DNA from: CAYJAZ01 sp964369165
GTDB taxonomy: Bacteria > Desulfobacterota > Desulfovibrionia > Desulfovibrionales > Desulfovibrionaceae
Assembly (NCBI GenBank): GCA_964369165.1
Contig: CAYJFE010000001.1
Span: 1 to 64,000, forward strand
DNA length: 64,000 nucleotides
Direction: 5' to 3'
Below, piece after piece: positions 17,803 through 26,446 of this stretch; position 1 is the stretch's first letter, and every line of letters begins with the position of its first letter. Both the position numbers and the translations under genes were made by a program. Under the pieces are notes generated by a model, which was not told the origin of the DNA, searched no databases, and saw nothing but the letters and a program-made list of their open reading frames with translations.

Positions 17803-19041
17803 TTATTTACCTTCGACTTGATTACCATCTTTTGATTTTTTTGAGCCAAAAATCTTTTCTGTGATTGAAGCTTTGCCTTGACTTTTATTATAGACATCAA
17901 AAGCAACAGCCGCAAGCAATACTAAACCTTTAATAACTTGAGTTTTATCTGCGCCAACGCCCATAAGCATAAGGCCATTGTTCAACACAGCCATAATAAG
18001 ACCGCCCACCATAGTTGCCATAACTGTACCTGTTCCGCCTGAAACTGCAGCACCGCCAATATATACTGAGGCAATAGCGTCTAGTTCCCAGCCAGTGCCG
18101 TCTGAAGGGCCTGCTGAAGTTGAGCGTCCAACAAACATAATGCCAGCCAAAGCAGAAAGAAATGCCATATTCATCATGGTGAAGAAATAGATTTTCTTTA
18201 CATTTACGCCAGATAAAGCCGCCGCACTTTTATTACCGCCAACAGCATAAATATGACGACCAAATTTAGTGCGTGTGGTTATGATATGATAAATGATAAC
18301 CAAAATCACCAAGATAACACCTGGAATTGGGAATGATGTGCCAGGGCGACCTGTTGCAAAAAGCCATGTAAGGTAGGCTAATATAGCACTTACTACAGCA
18401 ATGCGTATCACAACAGGAGTGAAAGGTTCAGATTTTGAAGAAATCTTTTCATGGCTTCTGTGCGCTTTGATCTGCATATAAGCATAAGCTAAAATTGCCA
18501 CTGCGCCAAGTAAGAGTGTAGAATTATTCATACCTGTAAAGGCTGGCCCCCATTCTGGAAGATGGCCTGCGCCAAAGAAGCGAAGTTCACGAGGAGCAGG
18601 AACGGAAATAGAGCCTGAAATCCAAATAACACCGCCACGAAAAATCATCATACCGCCCAAGGTAGTGATAAAACCAGGAATACCTAACTTTGCCACCCAA
18701 AAACCTTGCCATACACCAATCAAAGCACCTATGCCAAGACCGCAAAAAATGGCTAACCACCATGGTAAGTTGAACTGCTGAGCTAAAATGGCGAGTGACA
18801 TACCCGAAAATGCTGCCACTGAACCAACTGATAAGTCAATATGCCCAATAACAATAACCATAAGCATACCAATGGCCAATACTAAAACATAGGCATTACC
18901 AGAAATAAGATTTTGAAAGTTTGATGAAGTCATCATAAGACCACCAGTCATCATTTCAAAAAATAAAACTAAGATAATCAGCGCCAATACCATAGTGTAT
19001 TGTTTTGGATCGCCACCTAAAATTTTCCTTAAACTGTTCAT
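17803..19041 (-). CDS. mmsB: Multiple-sugar ABC transporter permease
   Basis: A 412-residue integral membrane protein with about 10 hydrophobic segments. It has the branched RbsC/XylH-type permease motifs (G-H-I-D-L-S-V-G-S-V-A-A-F-S-G near residue 66, and Y-A-V-G-G-N-K-S-A-A-L-S-G near 270, the coupling region). Length and the long periplasmic insertion around residues 140-215 match the MmsB/GguB subgroup. It lies between the ATPase and the binding-protein genes of the same operon. Confidence 0.9.
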   Translation of the reverse strand: MNSLRKILGGDPKQYTMVLALIILVLFFEMMTGGLMMTSSNFQNLISGNAYVLVLAIGMLMVIVIGHIDLSVGSVAAFSGMSLAILAQQFNLPWWLAIFCGLGIGALIGVWQGFWVAKLGIPGFITTLGGMMIFRGGVIWISGSISVPAPRELRFFGAGHLPEWGPAFTGMNNSTLLLGAVAILAYAYMQIKAHRSHEKISSKSEPFTPVVIRIAVVSAILAYLTWLFATGRPGTSFPIPGVILVILVIIYHIITTRTKFGRHIYAVGGNKSAAALSGVNVKKIYFFTMMNMAFLSALAGIMFVGRSTSAGPSDGTGWELDAIASVYIGGAAVSGGTGTVMATMVGGLIMAVLNNGLMLMGVGADKTQVIKGLVLLAAVAFDVYNKSQGKASITEKIFGSKKSKDGNQVEGK

Positions 19042-19081
19042 AGAGTCTATTCCTATATCCTATTATATTTCTACAACATTA

Positions 19082-19187
19082 TTCAGATAGATTTTGGCCT
19101 TTGGCGCAAAATCCTCACTTGCAAGAAGCGGGGTTCTTGCTGCGTTCGCTAAAGATTTGTTCGCTCTCGCTCTCATACTGCTTGCCC
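19082..19187 (-). repeat. Double-hairpin repeat element, copy B
   Basis: Hairpin 1 is GATTTTG (19090-19096) / CAAAATC (19107-19113), with inner stem GCC/GGC, 3-nt loop and one-base bulge. Hairpin 2 is GCAAGAA (19121-19127) / TTCTTGC (19134-19140) with a 6-nt loop. The conserved CGTTCGCTAAAGATTTGTTCGC follows. It is located between the ATPase gene and the permease gene; on the minus strand the ATPase stop codon (TGA at 19175-19173) falls inside the element's leading TATGAGAGCG. A scaffold gap begins at its edge. Confidence 0.88.
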
Positions 19188-20819
19188 NNNNNNNNNNNNN
19201 NNNNNNNNNNNNNNNNNNNNNNNNNNNNNNNNNNNNNNNNNNNNNNNNNNNNNNNNNNNNNNNNNNNNNNNNNNNNNNNNNNNNNNNGCTTGCCCTACAT
19301 TAGTCATTAAGCGCATTAATGATTCTTGGTTAGCATCAGCTTTGTCAAGAACGCCAGTGATTTTACCTTCAAAGATTGTATAAATTCTATCTGACATACC
19401 AAGAAGTTCAGGCAATTCAGAAGAAATTATCACAACAGCCTTCCCCTCGTCTGCCACTTGGTGAATAAGTTTATAAATTTCATACTTTGCCCCAACGTCA
19501 ATACCGCGTGTGGGTTCATCTAAAATCAAGACTTCAGGATTAGTGAAAAGCCATTTTGCCAAAACAACTTTCTGCTGATTACCACCTGAAAGTGTGGTGA
19601 TATTATTTTCAACATCTTGTGTTTTGATGCCAAGAGCTTCTTTTGACTTTTCAGCAACTAAAGCTTCTTTATCAAAATCAAGTAAAAGACCTGTTTTAAT
19701 TTCGTCTAAATTTGCAGAAACAATAGTTTTTTTAATGCTATCTAAAAGATTGAGGCCTAGGCTTTTTCTATCTTCAGAAACATAAGCAAGCCCTTTATCA
19801 ATAGCTTCTTGTACATCAGGCACGTCAATTACTTCACCATGCAATTTCAAAGTGCCACTTTTAAAAATGCCGTAATTTTGCCCAAAGATCGAGCGCATAA
19901 GCTCAGTTCGCCCTGCGCCAACTAAACCTGCAAAACCGACAATCTCGCCAGCCTTAATGGAAAAACAAGCATTGTCGCAAATAAGTCTGCCAGGAATATT
20001 TGGATCTTCAACTGTCCAATCGCTTACTTCAAATATTGTTTCGCCAAGTTTTGGTGTGTGCGGTGGATAACGATTTTCAATAGATCTACCCACCATTGAG
20101 CAGATAATTCTATCTTCGTCAACTTCACCCGCTACAACATCGTAAGTTTCAACGGTTTGCCCATCACGGATAACGGTTACAGCATCAGAAACATAGGCTA
20201 TTTCATTCAATTTATGCGAAATCATAATGCAAGTAATGCCCTTTGATTTCAAATCAAGCATTAATTTCAAAAGATTTTCAGAATCTACTTCATTCAAGGC
20301 TGAAGTTGGTTCATCAAGGATAAGTAATTTTACATTTTTTGAAAGAGCTTTAGCAATTTCGACCATTTGCTGCTGCCCAACGCCTAAATTTTTGATAGCT
20401 CTTTCAGGGTCAATATTTAGCCCTACTTTATCAAGAAGTTCTAAGGTTCTTTTCTTAGTTTCTTGCCAATCTATAAGGCCATGACGAACAATTTCATTGC
20501 CCATAAAAATATTTTCCATTACGGAAAGTTCGGGTATCATGGTAAGTTCTTGGTGTATAATAACTATGCCGGCATTTTCAGAATCTTTGATATTTTTCGC
20601 TATCAATTCCTTGCCTTCAAAAAGAATATTGCCTTCGTATGTGCCATGCGGATACACGCCAGACAAAACCTTCATCAAAGTTGATTTGCCCGCACCATTT
20701 TCACCACAAATAGAATGGATTTTTCCTTGCCCAACTTTAAAGGTGACATCATCAAGAGCTTTCACACCTGGGAAAATCTTTGTAATGCCCTGCATTTCCA
20801 AAATATAATTCTGCTCCAA
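19173..20819 (-). CDS. mmsA: Multiple-sugar ABC transporter ATPase (two ATPase domains)
   Basis: A fused two-domain sugar-import ATPase. Domain 1 has Walker A G-E-N-G-A-G-K-S-T, L-G-V-G-Q-Q-Q-M-V-E and L-L-I-L-D-E-P-T. Domain 2 has the divergent Walker A G-L-V-G-A-G-R-T-E-L, L-S-G-G-N-Q-Q-K-V and L-I-L-D-E-P-T-R-G-I-D, as in RbsA/XylG/MmsA. TTG at 20819 is the likely start: AGGAAGGA lies just upstream and no ATG fits. A 100-N gap (19188-19287) interrupts the last codons. Both gap edges read GGGCAAGC, so the protein probably ends N-V-G-Q-A-V and the gap may be artefactual. First gene of the sugar operon. Confidence 0.87.
   Translation of the reverse strand: MEQNYILEMQGITKIFPGVKALDDVTFKVGQGKIHSICGENGAGKSTLMKVLSGVYPHGTYEGNILFEGKELIAKNIKDSENAGIVIIHQELTMIPELSVMENIFMGNEIVRHGLIDWQETKKRTLELLDKVGLNIDPERAIKNLGVGQQQMVEIAKALSKNVKLLILDEPTSALNEVDSENLLKLMLDLKSKGITCIMISHKLNEIAYVSDAVTVIRDGQTVETYDVVAGEVDEDRIICSMVGRSIENRYPPHTPKLGETIFEVSDWTVEDPNIPGRLICDNACFSIKAGEIVGFAGLVGAGRTELMRSIFGQNYGIFKSGTLKLHGEVIDVPDVQEAIDKGLAYVSEDRKSLGLNLLDSIKKTIVSANLDEIKTGLLLDFDKEALVAEKSKEALGIKTQDVENNITTLSGGNQQKVVLAKWLFTNPEVLILDEPTRGIDVGAKYEIYKLIHQVADEGKAVVIISSELPELLGMSDRIYTIFEGKITGVLDKADANQESLMRLMTNVGQXXXXXXXXXXXXXXXXXXXXXXXXXXXXXXXXXXGQAV
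19188..19287. other. 100-N scaffold gap
   Basis: One hundred N bases. The 8 bases GCTTGCCC occur on both sides, which suggests that two contig ends overlapped here and no sequence is missing. The gap abuts repeat element copy B. Confidence 0.99.
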
Positions 20820-20894
20820 GCTTTCCTTCCTTTCCAAAACAAAGTCTGTGCTAAACGCATTAAGCTACTTTTCGGCATTTTTTTATGTCATTCG

Positions 20895-20923
20895 AAAATA
20901 CATTTTTGTGCCTTTAAAGTCAA
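20895..20923 (-). promoter_or_regulatory. Promoter of the sugar-transport operon
   Basis: On the minus strand, TTGACT (20923-20918), a 17-bp spacer and TATTTT (20900-20895) lie about 75 bp upstream of the ATPase start. Confidence 0.55.
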
Positions 20924-20930
20924 TGACTTT
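20916..20930. promoter_or_regulatory. 15-bp palindrome, possible operator
   Basis: AAAGTCAATGACTTT is a perfect inverted repeat around one central A:T. It overlaps the -35 box of the minus-strand sugar promoter. This position suits a repressor or activator site; no regulator gene is visible nearby. Confidence 0.45.
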
Positions 20931-20993
20931 TCGTCTAATTTTTATTTTTATCATAAAATCATGCTCTAAAAGCGAAGAAAACAATTCTCACAC

Positions 20994-21023
20994 TTGACAG
21001 TATCAAAGAAATGCATACATATA
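20994..21023 (+). promoter_or_regulatory. Promoter of the Gfo/Idh/MocA gene
   Basis: TTGACA at 20994-20999 is followed at 16-18 bp by TACATA or CATATA (21016-21023). It lies about 50 bp upstream of the chosen ATG at 21071 and divergent from the sugar operon promoter. Confidence 0.5.
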
Positions 21024-21070
21024 GAAAGGTTTTTGAAATTTTCTTCATTTTTTTTACAAAAGGATTGATT

Positions 21071-22036
21071 ATGAATATAGCAATTATAGGCAGCGGCATG
21101 ATTGCCAATGAAACTTTAGCTACTTTACAAAATCTGCCTTCTATCCAGTGCAAAAGCCTTTTTGCCCGTGAGCATAGCCTTGAAAAAGCAAAAGCTCTTG
21201 CGATAAAATTCAATATCGAAACTGTTACATCTAATTATAAAAGCATTTTAGAGGATAAAAGCATTGATTTTGTCTATATTGGCATTGTCAATTCTGAGCA
21301 TTATAATTTTGCAAAAGAAGCTCTTTTAGCGCATAAAAATGTTATTATTGAAAAACCTTTTACGGCAACACTTGAACAAGCAAAAGAATTACAAACTCTT
21401 GCAATAAATAACAATCTTTTCTTATTTGAAGCGATTACCACCATACACTCACCAAATTTTACGCTTATTAAAGAGCTTTTACCACAAATTGGTCAAGTGA
21501 AGGCTGTGCAAGCAAATTTCTCTCAATATTCTAGCAGATACGATAGATATTTACAAAATGATATAGCCCCTGTATTCAATCCCGCGCTTTGTGGTGGCGC
21601 TTTGTATGATATTAATATCTACAATCTTCATTTTGTGGTAGGCTTATTTGGAAAAGCTGAAAATGCTCACTATTACGCGAATAAAGGGCATAATGGCATA
21701 GACACTTCTGGAGTATTGCTTCTCACTTATAAAGATTTCTATGCCACTTTATTGGGTGCAAAAGATTCTTCAAGTGAAAACTTTCTCTCTATTCAAGGCG
21801 ATAAAGGCTTTATACATATTGCAAGTGAAGCAAATTTTTTACAAAATATTCAACTTGTTCTCAATAAAAACAATGCAATACACTACAATGAAGAAAGAAA
21901 TACTGAGCGCATGATACAAGAATGGCAAAATTTTGAAAAAATATTCAAAGCTAAAGATTATGCCTCATCTTCTGCCCTACTTTCGCATACTATTGATGTT
22001 ATGGAGCATATCGAACAAGTGCGATTCAAGTTTTAG
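21071..22036 (+). CDS. Gfo/Idh/MocA-family NAD(P)-dependent oxidoreductase
   Basis: A 321-residue sugar-type oxidoreductase. The N-terminal Rossmann motif is M-N-I-A-I-I-G-S-G-M-I-A, followed by E-K-P-F-T-A-T, which holds the conserved lysine of the family, and a C-terminal beta-sheet domain with G-G-A-L-Y-D-I-N-I-Y. An in-frame ATG at 21011 would add 20 residues that disrupt the Rossmann start and overlap the promoter. AAAGGATTG before 21071 supports that start. The substrate is unknown; inositol, galactose or trans-1,2-dihydrobenzene-1,2-diol relatives share this fold. Confidence 0.85.
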   Translation: MNIAIIGSGMIANETLATLQNLPSIQCKSLFAREHSLEKAKALAIKFNIETVTSNYKSILEDKSIDFVYIGIVNSEHYNFAKEALLAHKNVIIEKPFTATLEQAKELQTLAINNNLFLFEAITTIHSPNFTLIKELLPQIGQVKAVQANFSQYSSRYDRYLQNDIAPVFNPALCGGALYDINIYNLHFVVGLFGKAENAHYYANKGHNGIDTSGVLLLTYKDFYATLLGAKDSSSENFLSIQGDKGFIHIASEANFLQNIQLVLNKNNAIHYNEERNTERMIQEWQNFEKIFKAKDYASSSALLSHTIDVMEHIEQVRFKF

Positions 22037-22129
22037 AGCTATTATTTTCCTATTTATTCAACAATGTATAATGGAGAATCTTTAAAAAGAAAGTAAAATT
22101 AATTTAAAATTTAAATTAAGGAAAAAACT

Positions 22130-23017
22130 ATGCACTTTACAGGACAGGTTTACAGACACCCAATTGAAGCACAAACACCGCTTTTAGAAGTAACCGCAGG
22201 TTGCTCACACAATAAATGTTCATTTTGCACCATGTATAGGGAAACGCCCTTCACTGTTTCGCCCATAGAAAATGTTGAGGCTGACTTAAAAGAAATGAAA
22301 ATGCATGCTGACTCTTTAGGCCAAAAGATCACGCGCATTTTCTTAGTCAATGGCGAACCTTTTATTCTCTCTTTTGAAAAGCTTAAAAAGATTGGTGAGC
22401 TTATCAATAGCTATTTTCCTGAAATTGAAACTATCACTTGCTATGCTTCTATAAAGAGCTTGAAACATAAAAGTTTAGAAGAATTGAAAATATTGCGCAA
22501 TCTCAAATTTAACGAATTGCACATAGGCCTTGAATCAGGTTATGAGCCTGCTGTAGAAATAATGAATAAGGGTTTCACAATAAAAGAAGCGCATGAAAAC
22601 ATTGATAAACTTATCAAAGCTGGTTTTGATTGGGACGCTATTGTTATGCTTGGCGTAGCAGGAAAAGGTATGGGCAAAATCAATACAGAAGAAACGGCAA
22701 AGTTTTTAAATACTTATCCTCCCTACCTTATTTCTATAATGACAACTTCTGTTGCAGACGGCACACCTTTAGCTCTTATGCGAGATGAAGGAAAATTTAT
22801 TGAAGCAAGTGAAAGAGAAAAAATGGAAGAAGAAATCTATCTTCTTGAATTGCTTGACTTTGACAATGCCTATTTCTTTGGTGCGCATTATTACAATCTC
22901 GCTCCTATAAATGCACCTCTTTCTGACAAGAAAAAAATAATTGAATTTATAAAGAATAAGATGTTACTTTTTGATGATAAATTATTAGATTCTTCCTATC
23001 AAAGGGATAATATCTAA
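22130..23017 (+). CDS. Radical SAM protein
   Basis: A 295-residue protein. The Fe-S motif is E-V-T-A-G-C-S-H-N-K-C-S-F-C, a CX4CX2C spacing seen in one COG1032-like branch of radical SAM enzymes. A G-E-P-F segment follows, then G-L-E-S-G, typical of Elp3/MiaB-like barrels (SAM-binding strand). There is no B12-binding or TRAM domain. The substrate is unknown. RBS AAGGAA precedes the ATG. It is spaced from its neighbours, but all of 21.0-24.1 kb runs on the plus strand. Confidence 0.82.
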   Translation: MHFTGQVYRHPIEAQTPLLEVTAGCSHNKCSFCTMYRETPFTVSPIENVEADLKEMKMHADSLGQKITRIFLVNGEPFILSFEKLKKIGELINSYFPEIETITCYASIKSLKHKSLEELKILRNLKFNELHIGLESGYEPAVEIMNKGFTIKEAHENIDKLIKAGFDWDAIVMLGVAGKGMGKINTEETAKFLNTYPPYLISIMTTSVADGTPLALMRDEGKFIEASEREKMEEEIYLLELLDFDNAYFFGAHYYNLAPINAPLSDKKKIIEFIKNKMLLFDDKLLDSSYQRDNI

Positions 23018-23048
23018 TATTTTCAATATTTAGTTAAGGAGCAAGAGC

Positions 23049-23861
23049 ATGAAAACTTTATTAATTACTGGAGCAACTGACGGTATAGGCTATGAAACAG
23101 CAAAAATGCTTGCCCATTATGGACAAGAAGAAAATCAAAGCCTTACACTTCTTTTACACGGAAGAAATGCAAATAAATTACAGGAAGTAGAAATTTTTCT
23201 AAAAAAAATCAATCCCAAGCTAGATGTTAAGACATTTCGCGCAGATTTCTCCTCTCTTGAGGAAGTACGCGCTATGGCACAAGAAATTATTGATACGCAA
23301 ATAATGATTGATACCCTTATTAATAATGCTGGTGTTTTTGTGGTTGATCAAGACAAAAGCATTACAAAAGATAATCTAGACATACGCTTTCAAGTAAATA
23401 CTATTGCACCCTACATATTAACAAAGAAAATTCTTCCTCTATTGACTGAAAATGCGCGCGTTATAAATCTTTCTTCTGCAGCTCAAGCCCCTATTGACTT
23501 TATGGCTCTAGTCAATCAAAAAAAACTTTCAGCTAGTGATGCCTATGCCCAAAGCAAATTAGCCATTCTTATGTGGACAATGGATATGGCTGAAAATTTA
23601 GATAATAATCCTATGGTGATAGCTGTCAATCCTAAATCATTTTTAGGAAGCAAGATGGTGAAGGAAGCCTATGGCCAAAAAGGTTATGACCTTAAAATTG
23701 GCGCAGAAATCCTTACAAGCATTGCTTTTTCTGATGAATTTGCTACTGCTGGAGGAAAATACTTCGATAATGATTATGGCAATTTTGCTCTACCGCATCC
23801 TTTTGCTATGGATAGAAAAAACCGCAAAGATCTAGTAAAAGTTTTGAATACTTTTTTATAG
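23049..23861 (+). CDS. Short-chain dehydrogenase/reductase
   Basis: A 270-residue classical SDR. Cofactor motif T-G-A-T-D-G-I-G (residues 6-13), structural N-N-A-G-V (near 93), catalytic serine in N-L-S-S-A-A and the catalytic Y-A-Q-S-K (near 168). The overall shape resembles retinol dehydrogenase/WWOX-like SDRs. The substrate cannot be told. A clear RBS (AAGGAG) fixes the start 31 bp after the radical SAM gene, so the two are probably co-transcribed. Confidence 0.87.
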   Translation: MKTLLITGATDGIGYETAKMLAHYGQEENQSLTLLLHGRNANKLQEVEIFLKKINPKLDVKTFRADFSSLEEVRAMAQEIIDTQIMIDTLINNAGVFVVDQDKSITKDNLDIRFQVNTIAPYILTKKILPLLTENARVINLSSAAQAPIDFMALVNQKKLSASDAYAQSKLAILMWTMDMAENLDNNPMVIAVNPKSFLGSKMVKEAYGQKGYDLKIGAEILTSIAFSDEFATAGGKYFDNDYGNFALPHPFAMDRKNRKDLVKVLNTFL

Positions 23862-23898
23862 AATCATCCTGAAAAACATTCTAACATTTATAAAATTT

Positions 23899-24126
23899 AT
23901 GAAAAAATATCTTCGCCTTGCATTTTTAATAGTAGCCACTTTAACTGTATGCGAATTTATTTTTATTCGCGGTCTTTTCACTTGGCTTATAGCTATGGGC
24001 ACAACAATAATTTTAGGCTCCATAAATATTCTTCTTTCGCTCATTGAAAAAGATATTTATGAAGCCTATCTCTACTTCTTATGCACTCTAGCAATTTCTA
24101 TGGCTTATTTATCACTCACGCCATAG
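23899..24126 (+). CDS. Small hydrophobic membrane protein
   Basis: A 75-residue protein with three likely membrane helices (about 4-22, 27-48 and 53-72) separated by short charged turns (I-R-G and E-K-D-I-Y-E). I do not recognise the family. No good RBS is visible before the ATG, but the hydrophobic pattern and its position 37 bp after the SDR gene on the same strand support a real gene. It ends three bases before the 3' end of the convergent mtnP. Confidence 0.55.
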   Translation: MKKYLRLAFLIVATLTVCEFIFIRGLFTWLIAMGTTIILGSINILLSLIEKDIYEAYLYFLCTLAISMAYLSLTP

Positions 24127-24129
24127 TAA

Positions 24130-24990
24130 CTACTTCAAAAGCATTTCTAAAAGTTCTTTTTTCTTCCCTTCAAGCATAGAGGGTTGAGTCAATAAAGCTG
24201 AAGAAAGAGCTTTATGCGCGCTTGATTCTGGCTTTTGCGCATCAATAATTTTCACAGCTTCTTTGATGATTTTCTGCGCATTTTCTGCATTAGCCATAAG
24301 ATTTGCTATAGCAATTTCAGCAGTCACCGCTTCTTCAACAGGATGCCAGCAGTCATAATCAGTAGCAAAAGCAAGGGCTGTATAGGCAATTTGCGCTTCT
24401 TTAGCAAGCTTTGCTTCGGGCATATTTGTCATGCCTATCACGTCCGCCCCTAAAAGCCTATAGAAATTTGACTCAGCCAAAGAAGAAAATTGTGGCCCTT
24501 CCATGGCTACATACGTGCCTTTTGAATGCACACGATTTTCTGGTAAAATCTTTTTTGCAGCTGTATATAAAATTTCATTCACTTTTTTGCAAGTTGGCTC
24601 AGCCATTGAAGGGTGGGCTATTATGCCATTTCCAAAATAAGTGGAATCACGATTTTTTGTAAAATCAAGGTATTGATCGACTATAACTAAATCTCTTGGT
24701 GGAATTTCTTCTTTTAATGAACCAACAGCTGAAACAGAAACAATATACTTCACACCAAGACTTTTTAAAGCGTAAATATTTGCTTTATAGGGAACTTCAT
24801 GCGGCAAATAGCCATGAACTGTGCCATGCCTAGCCAAAAAAGCAAGCTTTACATTGTCAATTTCGCCTATAACAATGGGGGCAGAAGGCTTGCCAAAAGG
24901 AGTTTCTATTTCTCTTTGATCAATAATCTTTAAATCTTCCATCTTGTAAAGACCCGAACCGCCTATAATTGCAATTTGAATATCTTGCAT
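24130..24990 (-). CDS. mtnP: S-methyl-5'-thioadenosine phosphorylase
   Basis: A 286-residue enzyme that phosphorolyses methylthioadenosine to adenine and methylthioribose 1-phosphate, recycling the by-product of polyamine and SAM chemistry. It begins I-A-I-I-G-G-S-G-L-Y and carries A-R-H-G-T-V-H, the N-Y-A/A-N-I-Y-A-L-K segment, M-E-G-P-Q-F-S-S, and M-T-N-M-P-E-A-K-L-A-K-E (the substrate-binding block that separates MTAP from PNP), then D-Y-D-C-W. Length is typical. Monocistronic, convergent with the small membrane protein gene. Confidence 0.93.
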   Translation of the reverse strand: MQDIQIAIIGGSGLYKMEDLKIIDQREIETPFGKPSAPIVIGEIDNVKLAFLARHGTVHGYLPHEVPYKANIYALKSLGVKYIVSVSAVGSLKEEIPPRDLVIVDQYLDFTKNRDSTYFGNGIIAHPSMAEPTCKKVNEILYTAAKKILPENRVHSKGTYVAMEGPQFSSLAESNFYRLLGADVIGMTNMPEAKLAKEAQIAYTALAFATDYDCWHPVEEAVTAEIAIANLMANAENAQKIIKEAVKIIDAQKPESSAHKALSSALLTQPSMLEGKKKELLEMLLK

Positions 24991-25196
24991 AAAAAACTCC
25001 TCTTATAAAATATGTATATTATTTTTACCTCTAGCTATTATAAAAGGCAAGAAAAAATTCCTTGAAAAATCTCTATAATGATGTTATTAATTGATTAATT
25101 ACAATTCAACTCGTAAAAACTCTTGTTTTTCTTAGCTATTGTGAAAAAATGGACTATGTTTTAAATTGACTAAACTTTTACATTTGGGGCTTTATC

Positions 25197-26207
25197 ATGT
25201 TAAACGACACACAGTATTTGAAAGAAGAATATCAAACAGAAACACTCACTTCCCCCTCTCAAAGTGTTCATAATCAAGATAATGCAGATAAAGTGCTTTA
25301 TCACATGAAGGAAGCAAGCTGGCTTCTCACTCCTGAAGGCGATAAGCGCGGCTATATTCAACCAAAAGACTTACAAGAATTATGGGTACATACTGGAACT
25401 TTGTGTAATTTAGCTTGCCCATTTTGCTTTGAAGGCTCTTCAAATACCTCAACTCGTATCGAATGCTTAAGCCTTGAAGAAGCGCGTCCCTTGCTTGTTG
25501 AAGCTCTTTCTTTAGGCGTGAAGCAATTTTCCTTCACAGGCGGCGAGCCTTTTATGAATAAAGACTTTGTCAATATACTTGACTTTGCCCTTGATAATAA
25601 ACCTTGTCTTGTCCTTACGAACGCGACAAAACCACTCAGAGCCTCTTTAGATAAAATCGAAAAACTCAAAAATAAAGCGCATAAACTTTCTTTCCGTGTG
25701 AGCATTGATTCACCCGATAAAGATTTGCATAATAAAAATAGAGGCGAAGGAAATTTTGAATTAGCCCTTGAAAATTGCAAAAAATTATTAGACATGGGCT
25801 TTAATGTCTCTATTGCAGCTCAAATGCAAGCTTTAAAATCAAACGATGTCCTTGAGCAAGAATATAAGGCTTTATTCAAAAATTATGGCCTTTCAGAAAA
25901 CACACAGGTTGTCATCTTTCCTGATCTTCTTCTTCCTTGTCAATCGCCTACAGTGCCCTTTATCACTGAAAACTGCATGACAAGCTATAAAACAGAAGAC
26001 GAAAGAGATAAATTTATGTGCTCTCACTCTGCCATGATCACAAAAAAGAAGGGTGAAATCCATATATATCCCTGTACCTTAGTCGATGATGATGACGATT
26101 ATAACATGGGTCAAAACCTTACTCAAGCTTTGCAATACCGTGTTATGTTGCGCCATCACCGCTGTTTTGCTTGCTTCTCAACTGGCACTTCTTGCTCAGA
26201 AAGATAA
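25197..26207 (+). CDS. Radical SAM protein with C-terminal cysteine region
   Basis: A 336-residue protein. The radical SAM motif C-N-L-A-C-P-F-C (CX3CX2C) is near residue 66 and is followed by F-T-G-G-E-P-F, the SAM-binding GGE. The C-terminus has a shortened SPASM-like set of cysteines (Y-P-C-T-L and H-R-C-F-A-C-F then C-S-E), so an auxiliary Fe-S cluster is possible. The first 45 residues are polar and probably flexible. It precedes, by about 240 bp and a separate promoter, an FAD/Fe-S oxidoreductase and a CCG-domain protein. The substrate is unknown. Confidence 0.82.
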   Translation: MLNDTQYLKEEYQTETLTSPSQSVHNQDNADKVLYHMKEASWLLTPEGDKRGYIQPKDLQELWVHTGTLCNLACPFCFEGSSNTSTRIECLSLEEARPLLVEALSLGVKQFSFTGGEPFMNKDFVNILDFALDNKPCLVLTNATKPLRASLDKIEKLKNKAHKLSFRVSIDSPDKDLHNKNRGEGNFELALENCKKLLDMGFNVSIAAQMQALKSNDVLEQEYKALFKNYGLSENTQVVIFPDLLLPCQSPTVPFITENCMTSYKTEDERDKFMCSHSAMITKKKGEIHIYPCTLVDDDDDYNMGQNLTQALQYRVMLRHHRCFACFSTGTSCSER

Positions 26208-26268
26208 ATTCTAAGTACTTTATATTTCTATAGATAAAAAATACTGCAAAAAAAAGCCTAAAAAGAGA

Positions 26269-26296
26269 TTGCAATTTTTTTCACTTGTGCTATACT
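26269..26296 (+). promoter_or_regulatory. Promoter of the FAD/Fe-S oxidoreductase operon
   Basis: TTGCAA (26269-26274), a 16-bp spacer and TATACT (26291-26296), preceded by TGC as in extended -10 sites. The adhesin promoter at 37302 shares the spacer word ACTTGTGC. The leader to the ATG at 26447 is about 145 nt and is structured. Confidence 0.6.
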
Positions 26297-26363
26297 GCCA
26301 TTAAGAATTGAATTTTACTGTATCACTTATTCCTATTTAGCCTTAATTATGATTTTACATGGA

Positions 26364-26422
26364 AGAGTTTTACGCCTTTTTGCTTACTAAAAACAGCAAA
26401 AAAGGCGTAGTGGACTAACTCT
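26364..26422 (+). promoter_or_regulatory. Long leader hairpin
   Basis: The inner stem TACGCCTTTTTGC (26371-26383) pairs with GCAAAAAAGGCGTA (26396-26409, one bulged A). An outer stem AGAGTT (26364-26369) pairs with AACTCT (26417-26422). There is no T-run after it, so it is not a simple terminator. It sits 25 bp before the start codon. A role in message stability or translation control is inferred. Confidence 0.55.
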
Positions 26423-26446
26423 AGACTATAAAAGTAAGGTGGTTCT

